64,000 nt of DNA from Trueperella bonasi (lineage in GTDB: Bacteria > Actinomycetota > Actinomycetes > Actinomycetales > Actinomycetaceae), in NCBI RefSeq assembly GCF_030811535.1, contig NZ_JAUSQX010000001.1, positions 868,001-932,000 on the forward strand. The letters are read 5' to 3'. Positions within the stretch are counted from its first letter, which is position 1, and each line of letters begins with the position of its first letter. The notes below the pieces were generated by a model. That model saw only the letters and a program-made list of their open reading frames with translations. It made no database searches and was not told the origin of the DNA. This document shows, piece by piece, positions 34,081-43,165 of this stretch. Made by a program: the position numbers and the translations under genes.

Positions 34081-34719
34081 ATGAAACTTCAGGTCATTGA
34101 TCATCCTCTCGTTACACACAAACTAACTGTACTTCGCGATAAGACCACGCCGAGCCCGGTATTTCGCCAGCTCGTTGAAGAAATCATTATGCTCCTTTCC
34201 TACGAATCCACCCGTGACGTGGAAATCGTGGACAAGGCCATCGAAACGCCAGTCACCTCAATGACTGGCAAAGTGCTTGCCAAGCCGCGCCCCATCGTCG
34301 TGCCAATTTTGCGCGCCGGGCTTGGAATGCTCGAAGGTATGACCCGCCTCATGCCCACCGCCGAAGTCGGATTCCTTGGCCTGCGCCGTGACGAAGACAC
34401 CCTCGAGGCCATCACGTACGCGAACCGCCTCCCCGAGGACCTCACCGATCGGCAGTGCTTCGTGCTCGACCCGATGCTTGCCACCGGTCACACGCTTATC
34501 GCCTCAATCGACTACCTGCTCGATCGCGGCGCCCGAGACGTCACGGCGATCTGCATCCTGGCTGCCCCGGAGGGCCTCGAAGCGCTCGAAGAGCACCTGT
34601 CCGACAAGGCCAACGTGCGGGTGGTCGTTGCCGCAGTTGACGAAAAGCTGGATGAGAGAGGCTTCATCGTCCCCGGCTTGGGTGATGCCGGCGACAGGCT
34701 CTACGGCGTCGTCGACTAA
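34081..34719 (+). CDS. upp: Uracil phosphoribosyltransferase
   Basis: A 212-residue protein, full family length. Pyrimidine salvage: uracil + PRPP to UMP. Seen: [12 protein letters not shown], the PRPP loop [10 protein letters not shown] and the uracil-binding end [19 protein letters not shown]. Followed by degraded sequence rather than a co-transcribed gene. Confidence 0.97.
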   Translation: MKLQVIDHPLVTHKLTVLRDKTTPSPVFRQLVEEIIMLLSYESTRDVEIVDKAIETPVTSMTGKVLAKPRPIVVPILRAGLGMLEGMTRLMPTAEVGFLGLRRDEDTLEAITYANRLPEDLTDRQCFVLDPMLATGHTLIASIDYLLDRGARDVTAICILAAPEGLEALEEHLSDKANVRVVVAAVDEKLDERGFIVPGLGDAGDRLYGVVD

Positions 34720-34739
34720 CCGATGCCCGTCTACCCCAC

Positions 34740-35072
34740 ATGACTCATGCCGCCGGCCCCGATTATCTCGGCCCAGCGTGGCGGGAAGCGGGCGTCGGGT
34801 TGGTCGGGCTGGACCTTCGCCGGAGCGGGCGGGCACTTCGCGATACGCGCTATCGGGACGATATCCGTGATATTCGCGTGCGGCTCGCGCCTAATCTCGG
34901 ATCGAATGTGACCACGCTCGAAATATCCGGTGGCCGCCACGATCTTGCCCTTTCCCAAAAGGCAGCGCGCGACTTCTACGCCCGGGAGTCGATCGCGTGG
35001 GCTAATATTCGTTTTCCATACTTGAGTCAACAAGGAAGCAAACCTTCCAAAAGAATCGTGAACTCAAGGTGA
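34740..35072 (+). pseudogene. Remnant of an alpha/beta hydrolase
   Basis: The reading frame (110 codons) joins two parts of an S33-type alpha/beta hydrolase that are normally far apart: an N-terminal piece, WREAGVGLVGLDLRRSGRAL, and a C-terminal piece, TTLEISGGRHDLALSQ, with the strand/His region. The nucleophile elbow and lid between them are missing, and no ribosome site is seen. An internal deletion is the simplest reading. It lies 20 bases after upp. Confidence 0.6.
35017..35031 (+). repeat. 15-bp upstream element CATACTTGAGTCAAC, copy 1
   Basis: Identical 15-mer to 53823-53837, both 45-55 bases before genes of the same Pro/Ala-rich family. It contains the palindrome TTGAGTCAA and may be a promoter or operator element that was duplicated with the gene. 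Confidence 0.7.
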
Positions 35073-35076
35073 AAAC

Positions 35077-35179
35077 ATGAACAAGAAGATGACCTGGACC
35101 ATCACCGGCTCGCATAGCAGCCCCGGCCCCTAAGCCTGCTCCCGCGCAAGTCCACTCCGCACCATCAGCTCACTCGTAA
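35077..35179 (+). pseudogene. Decayed third copy of the Pro/Ala-rich exported protein family
   Basis: It begins MNKKMTWTITGS, like the paralogues at 53877 and 54479, then loses the whole signal-peptide and middle region. After a frame change it continues APKPAPAQVHSAPSAHS and a stop, matching the paralogues' C-terminal repeats. In the initial frame a stop comes at 35131. The shared 15-mer upstream supports common origin. The rest of 35180-35333 shows nothing beyond the leader of the next gene. Confidence 0.75.
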
Positions 35180-35333
35180 ATCGCCGAGCTCAAGCGACCC
35201 TGCCAACATTTGAGGGACGATTCGGAGGCGATCTTCGTATATCACAGGATCGGTCCGGGATCGTCCCTCACATGTCAGCCCCGAAGGCAAATTTGCTATT
35301 CTGTGGTGGTTATCGTTTCCACGAGGAGATTTT

Positions 35334-36206
35334 ATGGGCAAGCAAAGCCGGCGCGAACGCCGTAATCAAGAACGCAAGGACCGCAAGAAGAAGGCGCGGA
35401 TCCAGTTCGTTGACCGCCCATTTGAGGGGATCCCGTTCGAATCGGACCTAGTTGCGATGCGCGAGATTATTCCGTCAGCATCGATGAAGGTGAAACTCAC
35501 CGATGAATACGGTGGAAAAGAGGTCACGCTGGTGACCCTTCTACCCGGCATGGGAGCCGCCTTGCGCAGGTCTGACGGCAAAATCCTCGTGGCAGTTCAG
35601 ACCGTGATGTCCTCCGGAGACGTCTCCCTCGACATCGCAGACCGCACGATTAAAGCACTCGGTCTCGAACCCGGAGAAACGATCGCCCAGGCCGATCAGC
35701 CCGAACCCGGGCCGCGCCTGCAAGACATCTTGGACCTTGAGGCCGCCACCGAGCTCGTTATGCACGATTCCTATGATTACTGGGTTGATCCTTCCGATGC
35801 GGAGAATCCGGACGTGCAGGCCGCGATCCAGCAGACAGCCGATCAGATGGTCCCCACCGCGCAGGTTTCCGGCGTTGAGGGGGCTTACTGGTGCCGGATG
35901 CAGCGCGAATTTGTGCGCTGGGTGCGCCCCGAACCAGAAGACGCCGTGCTCGACGCGCTCGCTCGTTTGCAAAACAGCCGTGAGCTCACCTTCGACGACG
36001 CGCGTTTCGTGGGTGCTTTCCGCGCCCTAGGGCTGCTGATTCCAGTATTCGAATTACCCGCCGGTGCCGAAGCTGACGAATTGGAAAAGCCACTGGCCGA
36101 ATTTTCTAAGAAACTTGAAAAAGCAATCGCCAACGAGGAGCCTCTCAGCCCGGAAGAAAAGCGTGCGCGGTCGGGAATTATTTCGCGCCAGGTCACGCTC
36201 CGCTAG
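35334..36206 (+). CDS. DUF5926 family protein
   Basis: A 290-residue protein that starts with a very basic stretch (MGKQSRRERRNQERKDRKKK), followed by mixed alpha/beta sequence and an acidic C-terminal helix region (ELEKPLAEFSKKLEKAI). This is the actinobacteria-restricted DUF5926 family, function unknown. The basic N-terminus suggests RNA or nucleic-acid contact (inference). GAGGAG precedes the ATG. It is followed by a glycosyltransferase gene on the same strand. Confidence 0.85.
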   Translation: MGKQSRRERRNQERKDRKKKARIQFVDRPFEGIPFESDLVAMREIIPSASMKVKLTDEYGGKEVTLVTLLPGMGAALRRSDGKILVAVQTVMSSGDVSLDIADRTIKALGLEPGETIAQADQPEPGPRLQDILDLEAATELVMHDSYDYWVDPSDAENPDVQAAIQQTADQMVPTAQVSGVEGAYWCRMQREFVRWVRPEPEDAVLDALARLQNSRELTFDDARFVGAFRALGLLIPVFELPAGAEADELEKPLAEFSKKLEKAIANEEPLSPEEKRARSGIISRQVTLR

Positions 36207-36280
36207 CCGCACCACAACTTCACTGTCCAAATCGCCAACATTTTTACGCACTCTTGACCATTTGCATATAGACTTTATCC

Positions 36281-37051
36281 GTGCGAGGCAATCGTGTTGC
36301 AGTGGTCATCCCGGCCAAAGATGAATCTGAGCGCATCGGCGCCACCATTCGTGCGGCGCGCGCAATTCCGCACGTGGATCTGATCGTCGTCGTTGATGAC
36401 GGTTCGGAAGACAACACACGCGACATCGCTCGCGCTGCGGGCGCCACCGTCGTGCGCCATTCCGTCAATCGGGGCAAGGCCTCCGCGCTCGAAACCGGCT
36501 CATCCGTCGTCGCTATGCGCGACCCACAGGACGCTCCCCCACGAGCCGTACTGTTTCTTGATGCCGATCTGGGTGAATCCGCGGTTGAATGCGCGCCGCT
36601 CATTCAGCCCGTACTTTCCGGCGCCGTTGACATGACCGTCGCTTATCTGCCACCGCAGGCGGGCGCCGGCGGGCACGGCGTCGTCACTGGCTATGCGCGG
36701 CGCTGGATTCGGCGGCTCACCGGCTGGTATCCCCAACAGCCCCTGTCCGGCCAACGTTGCCTTACACGAGAAGCCCTGACGGCGGCGCACCCACTAGCTC
36801 CCGGCTGGGGGGTCGAAGTGGGCATGACGATCGACCTGCTCACCCAGGGTTTCACGGTTCAGGAAATCGCCTGCAAGCTCTACCATCGCCCATCAGGCAA
36901 CGATTTGGCCGGCCAGTTGCATCGGGCAAGTCAATATCGCGACGTCGTTCGCGCGGTTATGGCACGCAGGGCTCGGCGCGTAGGTGTCTCACGCGAGGCG
37001 CGCAAAACGGGCAAGGTTGAGCCCGGCATGCCGTTCAATGCATTTGCATGA
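36281..37051 (+). CDS. GT2 glycosyltransferase, glucosyl-phosphoglycerate-synthase-like
   Basis: A 256-residue GT-A fold protein: VAVVIPAKDES, VVVDDGSEDNT, NRGKASALETG, LFLDADLGE (metal-binding DxD) and GWGVEVGMTIDLL. Similar to GpgS/dolichyl-phosphate-type cytoplasmic glycosyltransferases; substrate not determinable. GTG start with a TAGACT-type element six bases upstream suggests a leaderless message. Its 3' end overlaps the convergent membrane protein gene by 17 bases. Confidence 0.83.
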   Translation: MRGNRVAVVIPAKDESERIGATIRAARAIPHVDLIVVVDDGSEDNTRDIARAAGATVVRHSVNRGKASALETGSSVVAMRDPQDAPPRAVLFLDADLGESAVECAPLIQPVLSGAVDMTVAYLPPQAGAGGHGVVTGYARRWIRRLTGWYPQQPLSGQRCLTREALTAAHPLAPGWGVEVGMTIDLLTQGFTVQEIACKLYHRPSGNDLAGQLHRASQYRDVVRAVMARRARRVGVSREARKTGKVEPGMPFNAFA

Positions 37052-39284
37052 ACGGTTCGTTGAAAATATTTCGGCCGTAACGGTCGTTCTCTTTACCATC
37101 GAGGCCGGCTACTGACCACAGCCCAACAAAATAGAGCCCGCCGATCAGCGGGATGACCAGGCCTGAATCGTTGATAAACATCGCGCTAACAAGCGTCACA
37201 AAAACCGCGATCGTCCCGAACCTCAGCTCGGGGAAGTCAGGCACACCCCGAAGCGGGCGAAATCCCGCTCGTATGGCCAGATAACAAATGAATGCGAAAA
37301 GTAGAATGCCGGCTACCCATCCAAACCACGGAACCTGGGTGGCCAACTGTTCAAGTTTTCGCAGCACAACATTTGCCGCATCCCCATCGAGTACGGATTG
37401 GAAAAACTGGCCAAGATGGCTCCGGGATTCGGGGGCACGTAGCCAGTCGGCGAACGCAATACCTATCGTGAGTACCACTGCTGCGAGTGCAAGGGCGCCG
37501 ATCCGCGCTGGCGTCAAGCGCATGCCTAAAGCAAGAGCCAAGAACACGCCAAAGCCGAGCACGAGAGCGGGCGGCCCACCAAAATCCGCGCCCATATGCG
37601 GCGCGCCATCAACAAATATCGCAACGAATGCCATGCCGATCACAACGCCTGGCACCGCGGCCTTTGCCCGGTGATTTTTCGCAATCTTTGTGACGACGGC
37701 GGTCAGGAAAATCATGCTCACGGCCCAGATCGCAAACGGCGCATTGGAGATTCCATAGAAGCGGCCGCCAGATTGTGGCTGGTCGCCGAGCACGGAAATC
37801 GAGTGCAGGTTCGAGCCGAGTGCGGCGTCCAAGCCGATCGTGGCGGCGGTGACGAGGGCGATGAAGGTGGGGGCGAGTATAATGCTGGGTACGGTATCTT
37901 CGCTCACGGGCGTGCCACGCTTGGCGAGCTCCGCGGTTTCAACTCCGTGGTTTTGAGCCAGCCGCAAGGCTATCCCCGCGATTGCAAGGGCGATCGCCGT
38001 CATTCCTGTCGTGAACGTGGCGGCACTGTAGCGGCCAGCCAGCCACCAAGGAATCAGGTTGACGAGGAAGGACGCCGCGGGCAAGGCCGCCGATACAAGG
38101 ATTGCGAACAGGTGATGCACGCCGAATCGGCTACCTCGAATCGTTGCCGTGACGCCGGCACAAATAATAATCGCACCCAAGACGAACAGGACGTAGAACA
38201 GCCCCACCATTGCCCGCGTTGACATTGCCCGCTGGTTGAGGTCCGCCAAATCGCCCGGATCGGCGTCGCTTTCCAGAACTGCCGGAGGCGTGCCCGCAGC
38301 GGCGGCCGGCACGGCGAGCCCGAACGCGTCGAAGATCGCCGCCTGCACGTCAACGTTTTGGATCAGGCCCGGCTGGCGGGTTGAGGCTGAGGTGGCAAGC
38401 GAGCCGGCGCCCTCGCCGATCACTGTTTGCAGATAGATCTGAAGCCGTGCCGTTTCACGGTCGGAATCGCCGAGTGAGGCCACGATGAGTGTGGTACCAG
38501 GCTCCAGGGCGTCAAGGAGTCGCCCCAGTTCCTCGTCGATGCGGGCGGTGGAGGCGCGCGTGCGTGCTGAGACTTCGCCGGGCGGGATGAACGTCATTTC
38601 CAGCTGGCTTGCCGGCGTTGAGTCCCGATGTGCGGAGCCCAAATCGACGACGACGAGGTCCGCGTCAGCTACCTGCCGATACCCGTCCACCGCTCGATCC
38701 GTCACCGACCCGTTCATCGGAGCTTGCACCACTTCGCCGAGCGGTTCCCCGGCCCGGTTCGCAATGGCCAGCGCGGCGCCCGGGCCAACACCTGCAACGC
38801 TCAGCCCGGAGCCGGCAAGCGTTTCCGCCAGCAAACCGAACCGCGGCTTGTACCGATTTTCCGCGTTATTGGTCAGGATCTGTTCCCACACATCCAGGTG
38901 GTCCACGCCGTCAAAGGGGTTCGAACTCAGCGCGTAAGAAAATTCCACGCACGACTGGTTTGAATCGGAGATGCCGTGCGTGCGCACGCCAGTATTCAGC
39001 GTCATCCAACCGCCGACACCGCACGTCGTCATAGAAAAGGTGCGCACCGAGGTGTTAGCGATCGCCGAGGTTTGTGCGAGCGAGGCCAAGTTCGGCGTAC
39101 GCGAATCTACCGCTTCCCATGGCACGCCAACCATTCCAACGACGACGACCTTTCCGTTTCCCCGAGGCATCGGCTGCGGATCGTGGTCGCGTAGCATCGG
39201 CAGAAATAAGGAAAGAAGGATCGCTGCGAGCACGCCAAAGATCGCGCACTTCCACATGCGGCTTGGCGTTCGTGAGCGTTCCAT
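37035..39284 (-). CDS. Large membrane protein with alkaline-phosphatase-like extracellular domain
   Basis: A 749-residue protein. One N-terminal membrane segment (12-30) is followed by about 300 extracytoplasmic residues with features of the alkaline-phosphatase superfamily (VVVVGMVGVPWEAV, MTTCGVGGWMTLNTG, DLVVVDLGSAHRD, TLIVASLGDSD), then ten or more membrane segments. No characterised homologue comes to mind; such proteins recur in actinobacteria and may modify a cell-envelope polymer (inference). Overlaps the end of the glycosyltransferase gene tail to tail; divergent from pheA. Confidence 0.75.
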   Translation of the reverse strand: MERSRTPSRMWKCAIFGVLAAILLSLFLPMLRDHDPQPMPRGNGKVVVVGMVGVPWEAVDSRTPNLASLAQTSAIANTSVRTFSMTTCGVGGWMTLNTGVRTHGISDSNQSCVEFSYALSSNPFDGVDHLDVWEQILTNNAENRYKPRFGLLAETLAGSGLSVAGVGPGAALAIANRAGEPLGEVVQAPMNGSVTDRAVDGYRQVADADLVVVDLGSAHRDSTPASQLEMTFIPPGEVSARTRASTARIDEELGRLLDALEPGTTLIVASLGDSDRETARLQIYLQTVIGEGAGSLATSASTRQPGLIQNVDVQAAIFDAFGLAVPAAAAGTPPAVLESDADPGDLADLNQRAMSTRAMVGLFYVLFVLGAIIICAGVTATIRGSRFGVHHLFAILVSAALPAASFLVNLIPWWLAGRYSAATFTTGMTAIALAIAGIALRLAQNHGVETAELAKRGTPVSEDTVPSIILAPTFIALVTAATIGLDAALGSNLHSISVLGDQPQSGGRFYGISNAPFAIWAVSMIFLTAVVTKIAKNHRAKAAVPGVVIGMAFVAIFVDGAPHMGADFGGPPALVLGFGVFLALALGMRLTPARIGALALAAVVLTIGIAFADWLRAPESRSHLGQFFQSVLDGDAANVVLRKLEQLATQVPWFGWVAGILLFAFICYLAIRAGFRPLRGVPDFPELRFGTIAVFVTLVSAMFINDSGLVIPLIGGLYFVGLWSVAGLDGKENDRYGRNIFNEPFMQMH

Positions 39285-39372
39285 GGTGTAAGCCTAAGGT
39301 TCTGCGCGGTTGGCAACAAAGTGGCACGCAAGCCGACATGTGGCCGATACCTTGGAAACGGCGTCGTCTCTA

Positions 39373-39384
39373 TACAATGGGCGC
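39373..39384 (+). promoter_or_regulatory. Leaderless -10 of pheA
   Basis: TACAAT (39373-39378), six bases, ATG at 39385. A TTGGAA lies 15 bases further upstream. No ribosome site. Confidence 0.65.
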
Positions 39385-40320
39385 ATGAGCCAACTCCGTT
39401 TCGCATATCTCGGGCCACGCGGCACGTTCACGCAGCAGGCCCTGAACCAGATCGCTACCGAGGATGAGTCGGAGCATATTCCGGCCATAGATTCCCCGCG
39501 TGCGATCACAATGGTGCGCTCGGGGGAGGCGGACTTTGCTGTGGTGCCGATCGAGAATTCGGTTGAGGGCGGGATTAACGCGACACTCGACACACTTGCC
39601 AAGGATTCCGATCTGTTGATTTTTGCGGAAGTACTCGTGCAGATCGCGTTCACATTGGCCGTACGGCCGGGCACGAAGATGGGCGATATTACGCATATTT
39701 CTACGCATCATGCGGCGTGGACGCAGTGCCGTAACTGGCTGGGCGAACATTTGCCGGATGCGGTTCATTTGCCGGCGACGTCGACGGCGGCCGGCGCGGC
39801 TGGTCTGGCTGGCGATGGTGATCCGGGCTACCAGGCGACTCTCGTATCGGCGCTTGCGGCCGAACAATACAACCTTGAGGCGCTGAGCGATTCGGTGGCT
39901 GATAATCCGGATGCGGTGACGCGGTTCGTAATGGTCGGGAAGTCGGGCACATTGCCGGAGCGGACGGGCTCGGATAAGACCACGTTGATGGTGCAGCTTG
40001 CCACCGACGAGGCGGGCGCACTGCTCAACATGCTCGAGCAATTCTCCGCGCGCGGGGTGAATCTTTCCCGTATTGAATCGCGGCCTGTTGGGGACTCGCT
40101 TGGCCGGTACGCGTTTTCGATCGACGCCGAGGGGCACCTGATGGACGAGCGGATCCAGGCCGTGTTGCTCGGCTTGCACCGGGTGTGCCCGAAGGTGACG
40201 TTCCTCGGTTCCTATCCGACGGCCGACCACCGGCGAATCCGCCTGCGGCCGGGCACAACTGACGATGATTTCATTTCTGCCCGCGCGTGGGTGGATAACC
40301 TGATCGAGCGCTCGAGTTAA
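39385..40320 (+). CDS. pheA: Prephenate dehydratase
   Basis: A 311-residue protein: PDT catalytic domain (FAYLGPRGTFTQQAL, VVPIENSVEGGI, HPxA-type region STHHAAWTQC, and the TRFVMVG motif with catalytic Thr) and an ACT domain (TTLMVQLATDEAGALLNMLEQF ... NLSRIESRP) for phenylalanine feedback. Makes phenylpyruvate. The start at 39385 is fixed by the leaderless promoter; the frame upstream is spurious. Confidence 0.96.
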   Translation: MSQLRFAYLGPRGTFTQQALNQIATEDESEHIPAIDSPRAITMVRSGEADFAVVPIENSVEGGINATLDTLAKDSDLLIFAEVLVQIAFTLAVRPGTKMGDITHISTHHAAWTQCRNWLGEHLPDAVHLPATSTAAGAAGLAGDGDPGYQATLVSALAAEQYNLEALSDSVADNPDAVTRFVMVGKSGTLPERTGSDKTTLMVQLATDEAGALLNMLEQFSARGVNLSRIESRPVGDSLGRYAFSIDAEGHLMDERIQAVLLGLHRVCPKVTFLGSYPTADHRRIRLRPGTTDDDFISARAWVDNLIERSS

Positions 40321-40379
40321 GCGGGCATCAATTTAGATCGCGCATTTACCTCGCGTCTTAGCCCCGGTTCACCCCAGAC

Positions 40380-41642
40380 TTACCCCACGCGGACCCGCAA
40401 CGCCGCCTCGTCGACGCGAGTTGAAATTTCGCGCGCATAGCCGAGCACATCGCCGTCGACCTGCACCGGCTGAGCCGTATTGGTCTCAATACGTGCCTGG
40501 TTGATTCGGTGCACGTTAATTTCGCCGGAGTTGTCGATTCCTGGGATCTTGACCGGCGCTAGGCCGAGCCCGTTGAGCCCAACTTGACGCACGACGTCGG
40601 CCCATCCGATCAGGCCGCGGCGAGTGTCGAGCACGGCCAGCTCGAGCCAGCCGTCACCGGGGTCGGCGTGCTGGTCAAGCACGAATCCGCCGAGGAGCTC
40701 TCCGCAATTGAGGGCCATGATTGTTCGGGCGTCAACGCTGAGAGGTTGGGCGGATTTGCCGGTGGTGACCTTTGCGCGCATCTTGGGGCCGAGCAGATGC
40801 GGGAGTGCCGCTTTGACGTAGGCGAGCCAGCCGATTTTCGATTTCAGGTCGGATTCTTCGTCCGCCGACGCCATGATCGCCGCGTCAAAGCCGATTCCCG
40901 CGTTAACGAGGAAGGCGTGTTCGCCAGGTGTGGCAAGGGTGACATCTTCGGCGTCGTCGGGGATGTCGGCGGGGGTGAGCTGTGCCTGCTCCGGGATCGC
41001 TAGCCAGCCGACGTCGATCTTTGTATCCTGGCCGGTCAGTGCGATGACGGCCATGCGGCGCGGACTTGATAGCGGCAGACCGAGGTTGCGGGCGAGCAGG
41101 TTGCCAGTGCCGACGGGAAGCATGCCGAGCGGGGTGGCCGTGCCGGTGAGAACTTCGCCAACGTTTCGCACCGTGCCGTCCCCGCCTGCGGCGATAACCA
41201 CTGAGGCGCCGAGCTCGAGGGCTTCGCGCGTCTGGCCGAAGCCGGGATCGTCTTCTGTGGTTTCCATCCAGATGGGTTCGGGCAGATCGGCGTCTTTGGC
41301 GGCGCGGGCCAGCGTGCCTTTCAAGTAATCGAAGTCCGCGTTTTTGGTTGGGTTGTAGACGACTACCGCAGGGCCGGTTGGCTTTTGGTGCTCGGAGCCG
41401 GCAGATGCAAGTGCGGCGCCGTGGCGGTCGATCGCTTCGTCGTGGCGTTCGAGGCTTTGGCGTTGATCGGCCAGGTTCTGCCGCTGATCTTCGAGCTTTT
41501 GGGTCAGTTCTTGGATAGTGGCCCGATTTTCGTCGATTTGCCGGGCGAGGTTTTCGGTGCGGGCATTGAGGCGCGCCACCGTGACCGCCGCGTAAACCGC
41601 GACAACGATACCTAAAATTGCCGCAAGTAAAGCCCAATCCAT
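40380..41642 (-). CDS. Diacylglycerol-kinase-family (YegS/DgkB-like) protein with membrane anchor and coiled coil
   Basis: A 420-residue protein. Residues 5-22 are a membrane segment, 28-75 a Gln/Glu/Arg-rich coiled coil, 90-420 the lipid-kinase fold with AAGGDGTVRNV, the GMLPVGTGNLLARNLG nucleotide loop and a C-terminal beta domain. Phosphorylates diacylglycerol or a related lipid, or a sphingoid-like base; which is not known. The anchor and coiled coil are an unusual addition. A leaderless promoter precedes it on the minus strand. Confidence 0.88.
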   Translation of the reverse strand: MDWALLAAILGIVVAVYAAVTVARLNARTENLARQIDENRATIQELTQKLEDQRQNLADQRQSLERHDEAIDRHGAALASAGSEHQKPTGPAVVVYNPTKNADFDYLKGTLARAAKDADLPEPIWMETTEDDPGFGQTREALELGASVVIAAGGDGTVRNVGEVLTGTATPLGMLPVGTGNLLARNLGLPLSSPRRMAVIALTGQDTKIDVGWLAIPEQAQLTPADIPDDAEDVTLATPGEHAFLVNAGIGFDAAIMASADEESDLKSKIGWLAYVKAALPHLLGPKMRAKVTTGKSAQPLSVDARTIMALNCGELLGGFVLDQHADPGDGWLELAVLDTRRGLIGWADVVRQVGLNGLGLAPVKIPGIDNSGEINVHRINQARIETNTAQPVQVDGDVLGYAREISTRVDEAALRVRVG

Positions 41643-41654
41643 GCACCTATCGTA
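41643..41654 (-). promoter_or_regulatory. Leaderless -10 of the DAG-kinase-like gene
   Basis: On the minus strand TACGAT, six bases (AGGTGC), ATG at 41642. AGG overlaps the spacer, so a weak ribosome role cannot be excluded. Confidence 0.5.
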
Positions 41655-41697
41655 ATGGTCGCGCTGGCGGCTTGCACACTTCTTGTACGCCCCCCAG

Positions 41698-41768
41698 CCA
41701 TTTGGTGTGAGTTAGAGGATTTCCTCGAACGTTTCAGCCTTAAAACGGCTTTTTCTCACAACAAATGG
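41698..41768. repeat. 71-bp inverted-repeat element, copy A
   Basis: Ends CCATTTGGTGTGA and TCACAACAAATGG (13-bp terminal inverted repeats, one mismatch), inner hairpin AGCC...GGCT. Exactly the same length as copies at 57584 and 60852. Here it sits between two divergent genes. Confidence 0.8.
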
Positions 41769-41866
41769 TCGCCTCCTCGAGTAGCAAGCCGCCCAACCGC
41801 TCTCAGAACACACGACAATCCGGTGATTCCGAACAAACCAACCGCCCTAAAAGAGTTAACCGTCAA

Positions 41867-41902
41867 TTGCCCCCACCCCACATCCGACCTATCCTTATAA
41901 AC
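41867..41902 (+). promoter_or_regulatory. Near-leaderless promoter of serS
   Basis: TTGCCC (41867-41872), 17-base spacer, TATCCT (41890-41895), seven bases, ATG at 41903. Confidence 0.7.
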
Positions 41903-43165
41903 ATGATTGATATCCGCACAATCCGCGAAAATCCAGACCTTATCAAAGCTTCCCAGCGCGCCCGCGGCGCCAGCGAGGCAGACGTCGACGCCGTCGTCGC
42001 AGCAGACGAAGCCCGCCGCGCTGCCCTGCAAAACTTCGAGGATAAGCGTGCGGAACAAAAGGAACTCTCCCGCTCGATCGGCAAGGCATCTCCGGAGGAG
42101 CGGCCCGCGATCCTTGAGCAGGCCAAGGCGATGGCCGTGGAAGTCAAAGACCTCGAGCAAAAGGCCAATTCCGCGAACGAGGCATTCGAGGCCGCGATGC
42201 TCGCTATTCCCAATCTGATCGTCGACGGCGTTCCCGCAGGTGGCGAGGATGATTTCGAGATTCTTAAGCACGTGGGCGACATCCCCGAATTCAGCTTCGA
42301 ACCCAAGGACCACCTAGATATCGCCGAAGGCCTCGACGCGATCGACATGGAACGCGGCGCAAAAGTTTCCGGCGCGCGTTTCTACTACATGAAGGGAATC
42401 GGCGCCCGCCTCGAACTGGCCCTGCTCAACATGGCGATGGATCAGGCCGAGCGCAACGGCTTCACCGCCATGATGACCCCCACCCTCGTCAAACCCGAGG
42501 TGATGGGCGGCACTGGCTTCCTCGGCGCACACGCGGACGAGATCTACTATCTACCCGCCGACGATCTCTACCTCACCGGCACCTCCGAGGTTTCGCTCGC
42601 CGGTTACCGCGCGGACGAAATCATTGACCTGTCAGCCGGCCCGCTCCGCTACGCCGGATGGTCCACCTGCTATCGCCGCGAGGCCGGCTCCCACGGGCGT
42701 GATACCCGCGGAATCATTCGCGTCCACCAGTTCAATAAGATCGAGATGTTCTCCTTCACCACGGCCGACGAGGCCGAGGCCGAACACGAACGCTTCCTCG
42801 CATGGGAAGAAGAGATGCTGGCCAAGGTTGAGCTACCCTACCGCGTCATTGATACCGCAGCCGGCGATCTAGGCGACTCCGCCGCCCGCAAGTTCGATTG
42901 CGAGGCCTGGCTGCCCACCCAAAACCGATTCATAGAACTAACGTCCACCTCCAATTGCACCACCTTCCAGGCTCGTCGCCTAAAAATCCGCGAGCGCACA
43001 GAGGCCGGCACGAACGTCGTCGCTACCATTAATGGAACGCTCGCAACCACGCGCTGGTTGGTAGCCATGCTGGAAAATCATCAGCAGGCCGACGGCTCGC
43101 TCTACATTCCCGAGGCGATGCGCCCCTACTTGGGCGGCCGCGAGCTAATTGAACCGGTGAAATAA
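41903..43165 (+). CDS. serS: Seryl-tRNA synthetase
   Basis: A 420-residue class II synthetase. The N-terminal coiled-coil arm (about 30-105) grips the long variable arm of tRNA-Ser; three tRNA-Ser genes are in this window. Motif 2 [22 protein letters not shown] and motif 3 [18 protein letters not shown] are intact, and [12 protein letters not shown] binds serine. Start chosen at [12 protein letters not shown], supported by the promoter; the 46-codon upstream extension is not family-like. Confidence 0.97.
   Translation: MIDIRTIRENPDLIKASQRARGASEADVDAVVAADEARRAALQNFEDKRAEQKELSRSIGKASPEERPAILEQAKAMAVEVKDLEQKANSANEAFEAAMLAIPNLIVDGVPAGGEDDFEILKHVGDIPEFSFEPKDHLDIAEGLDAIDMERGAKVSGARFYYMKGIGARLELALLNMAMDQAERNGFTAMMTPTLVKPEVMGGTGFLGAHADEIYYLPADDLYLTGTSEVSLAGYRADEIIDLSAGPLRYAGWSTCYRREAGSHGRDTRGIIRVHQFNKIEMFSFTTADEAEAEHERFLAWEEEMLAKVELPYRVIDTAAGDLGDSAARKFDCEAWLPTQNRFIELTSTSNCTTFQARRLKIRERTEAGTNVVATINGTLATTRWLVAMLENHQQADGSLYIPEAMRPYLGGRELIEPVK

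Noticed and set aside
41698-41768. The 71-bp elements as ordinary rho-independent terminators
   Set aside because: Copy A lies between divergent gene starts, and all three share exact length and terminal repeats, which terminators would not.
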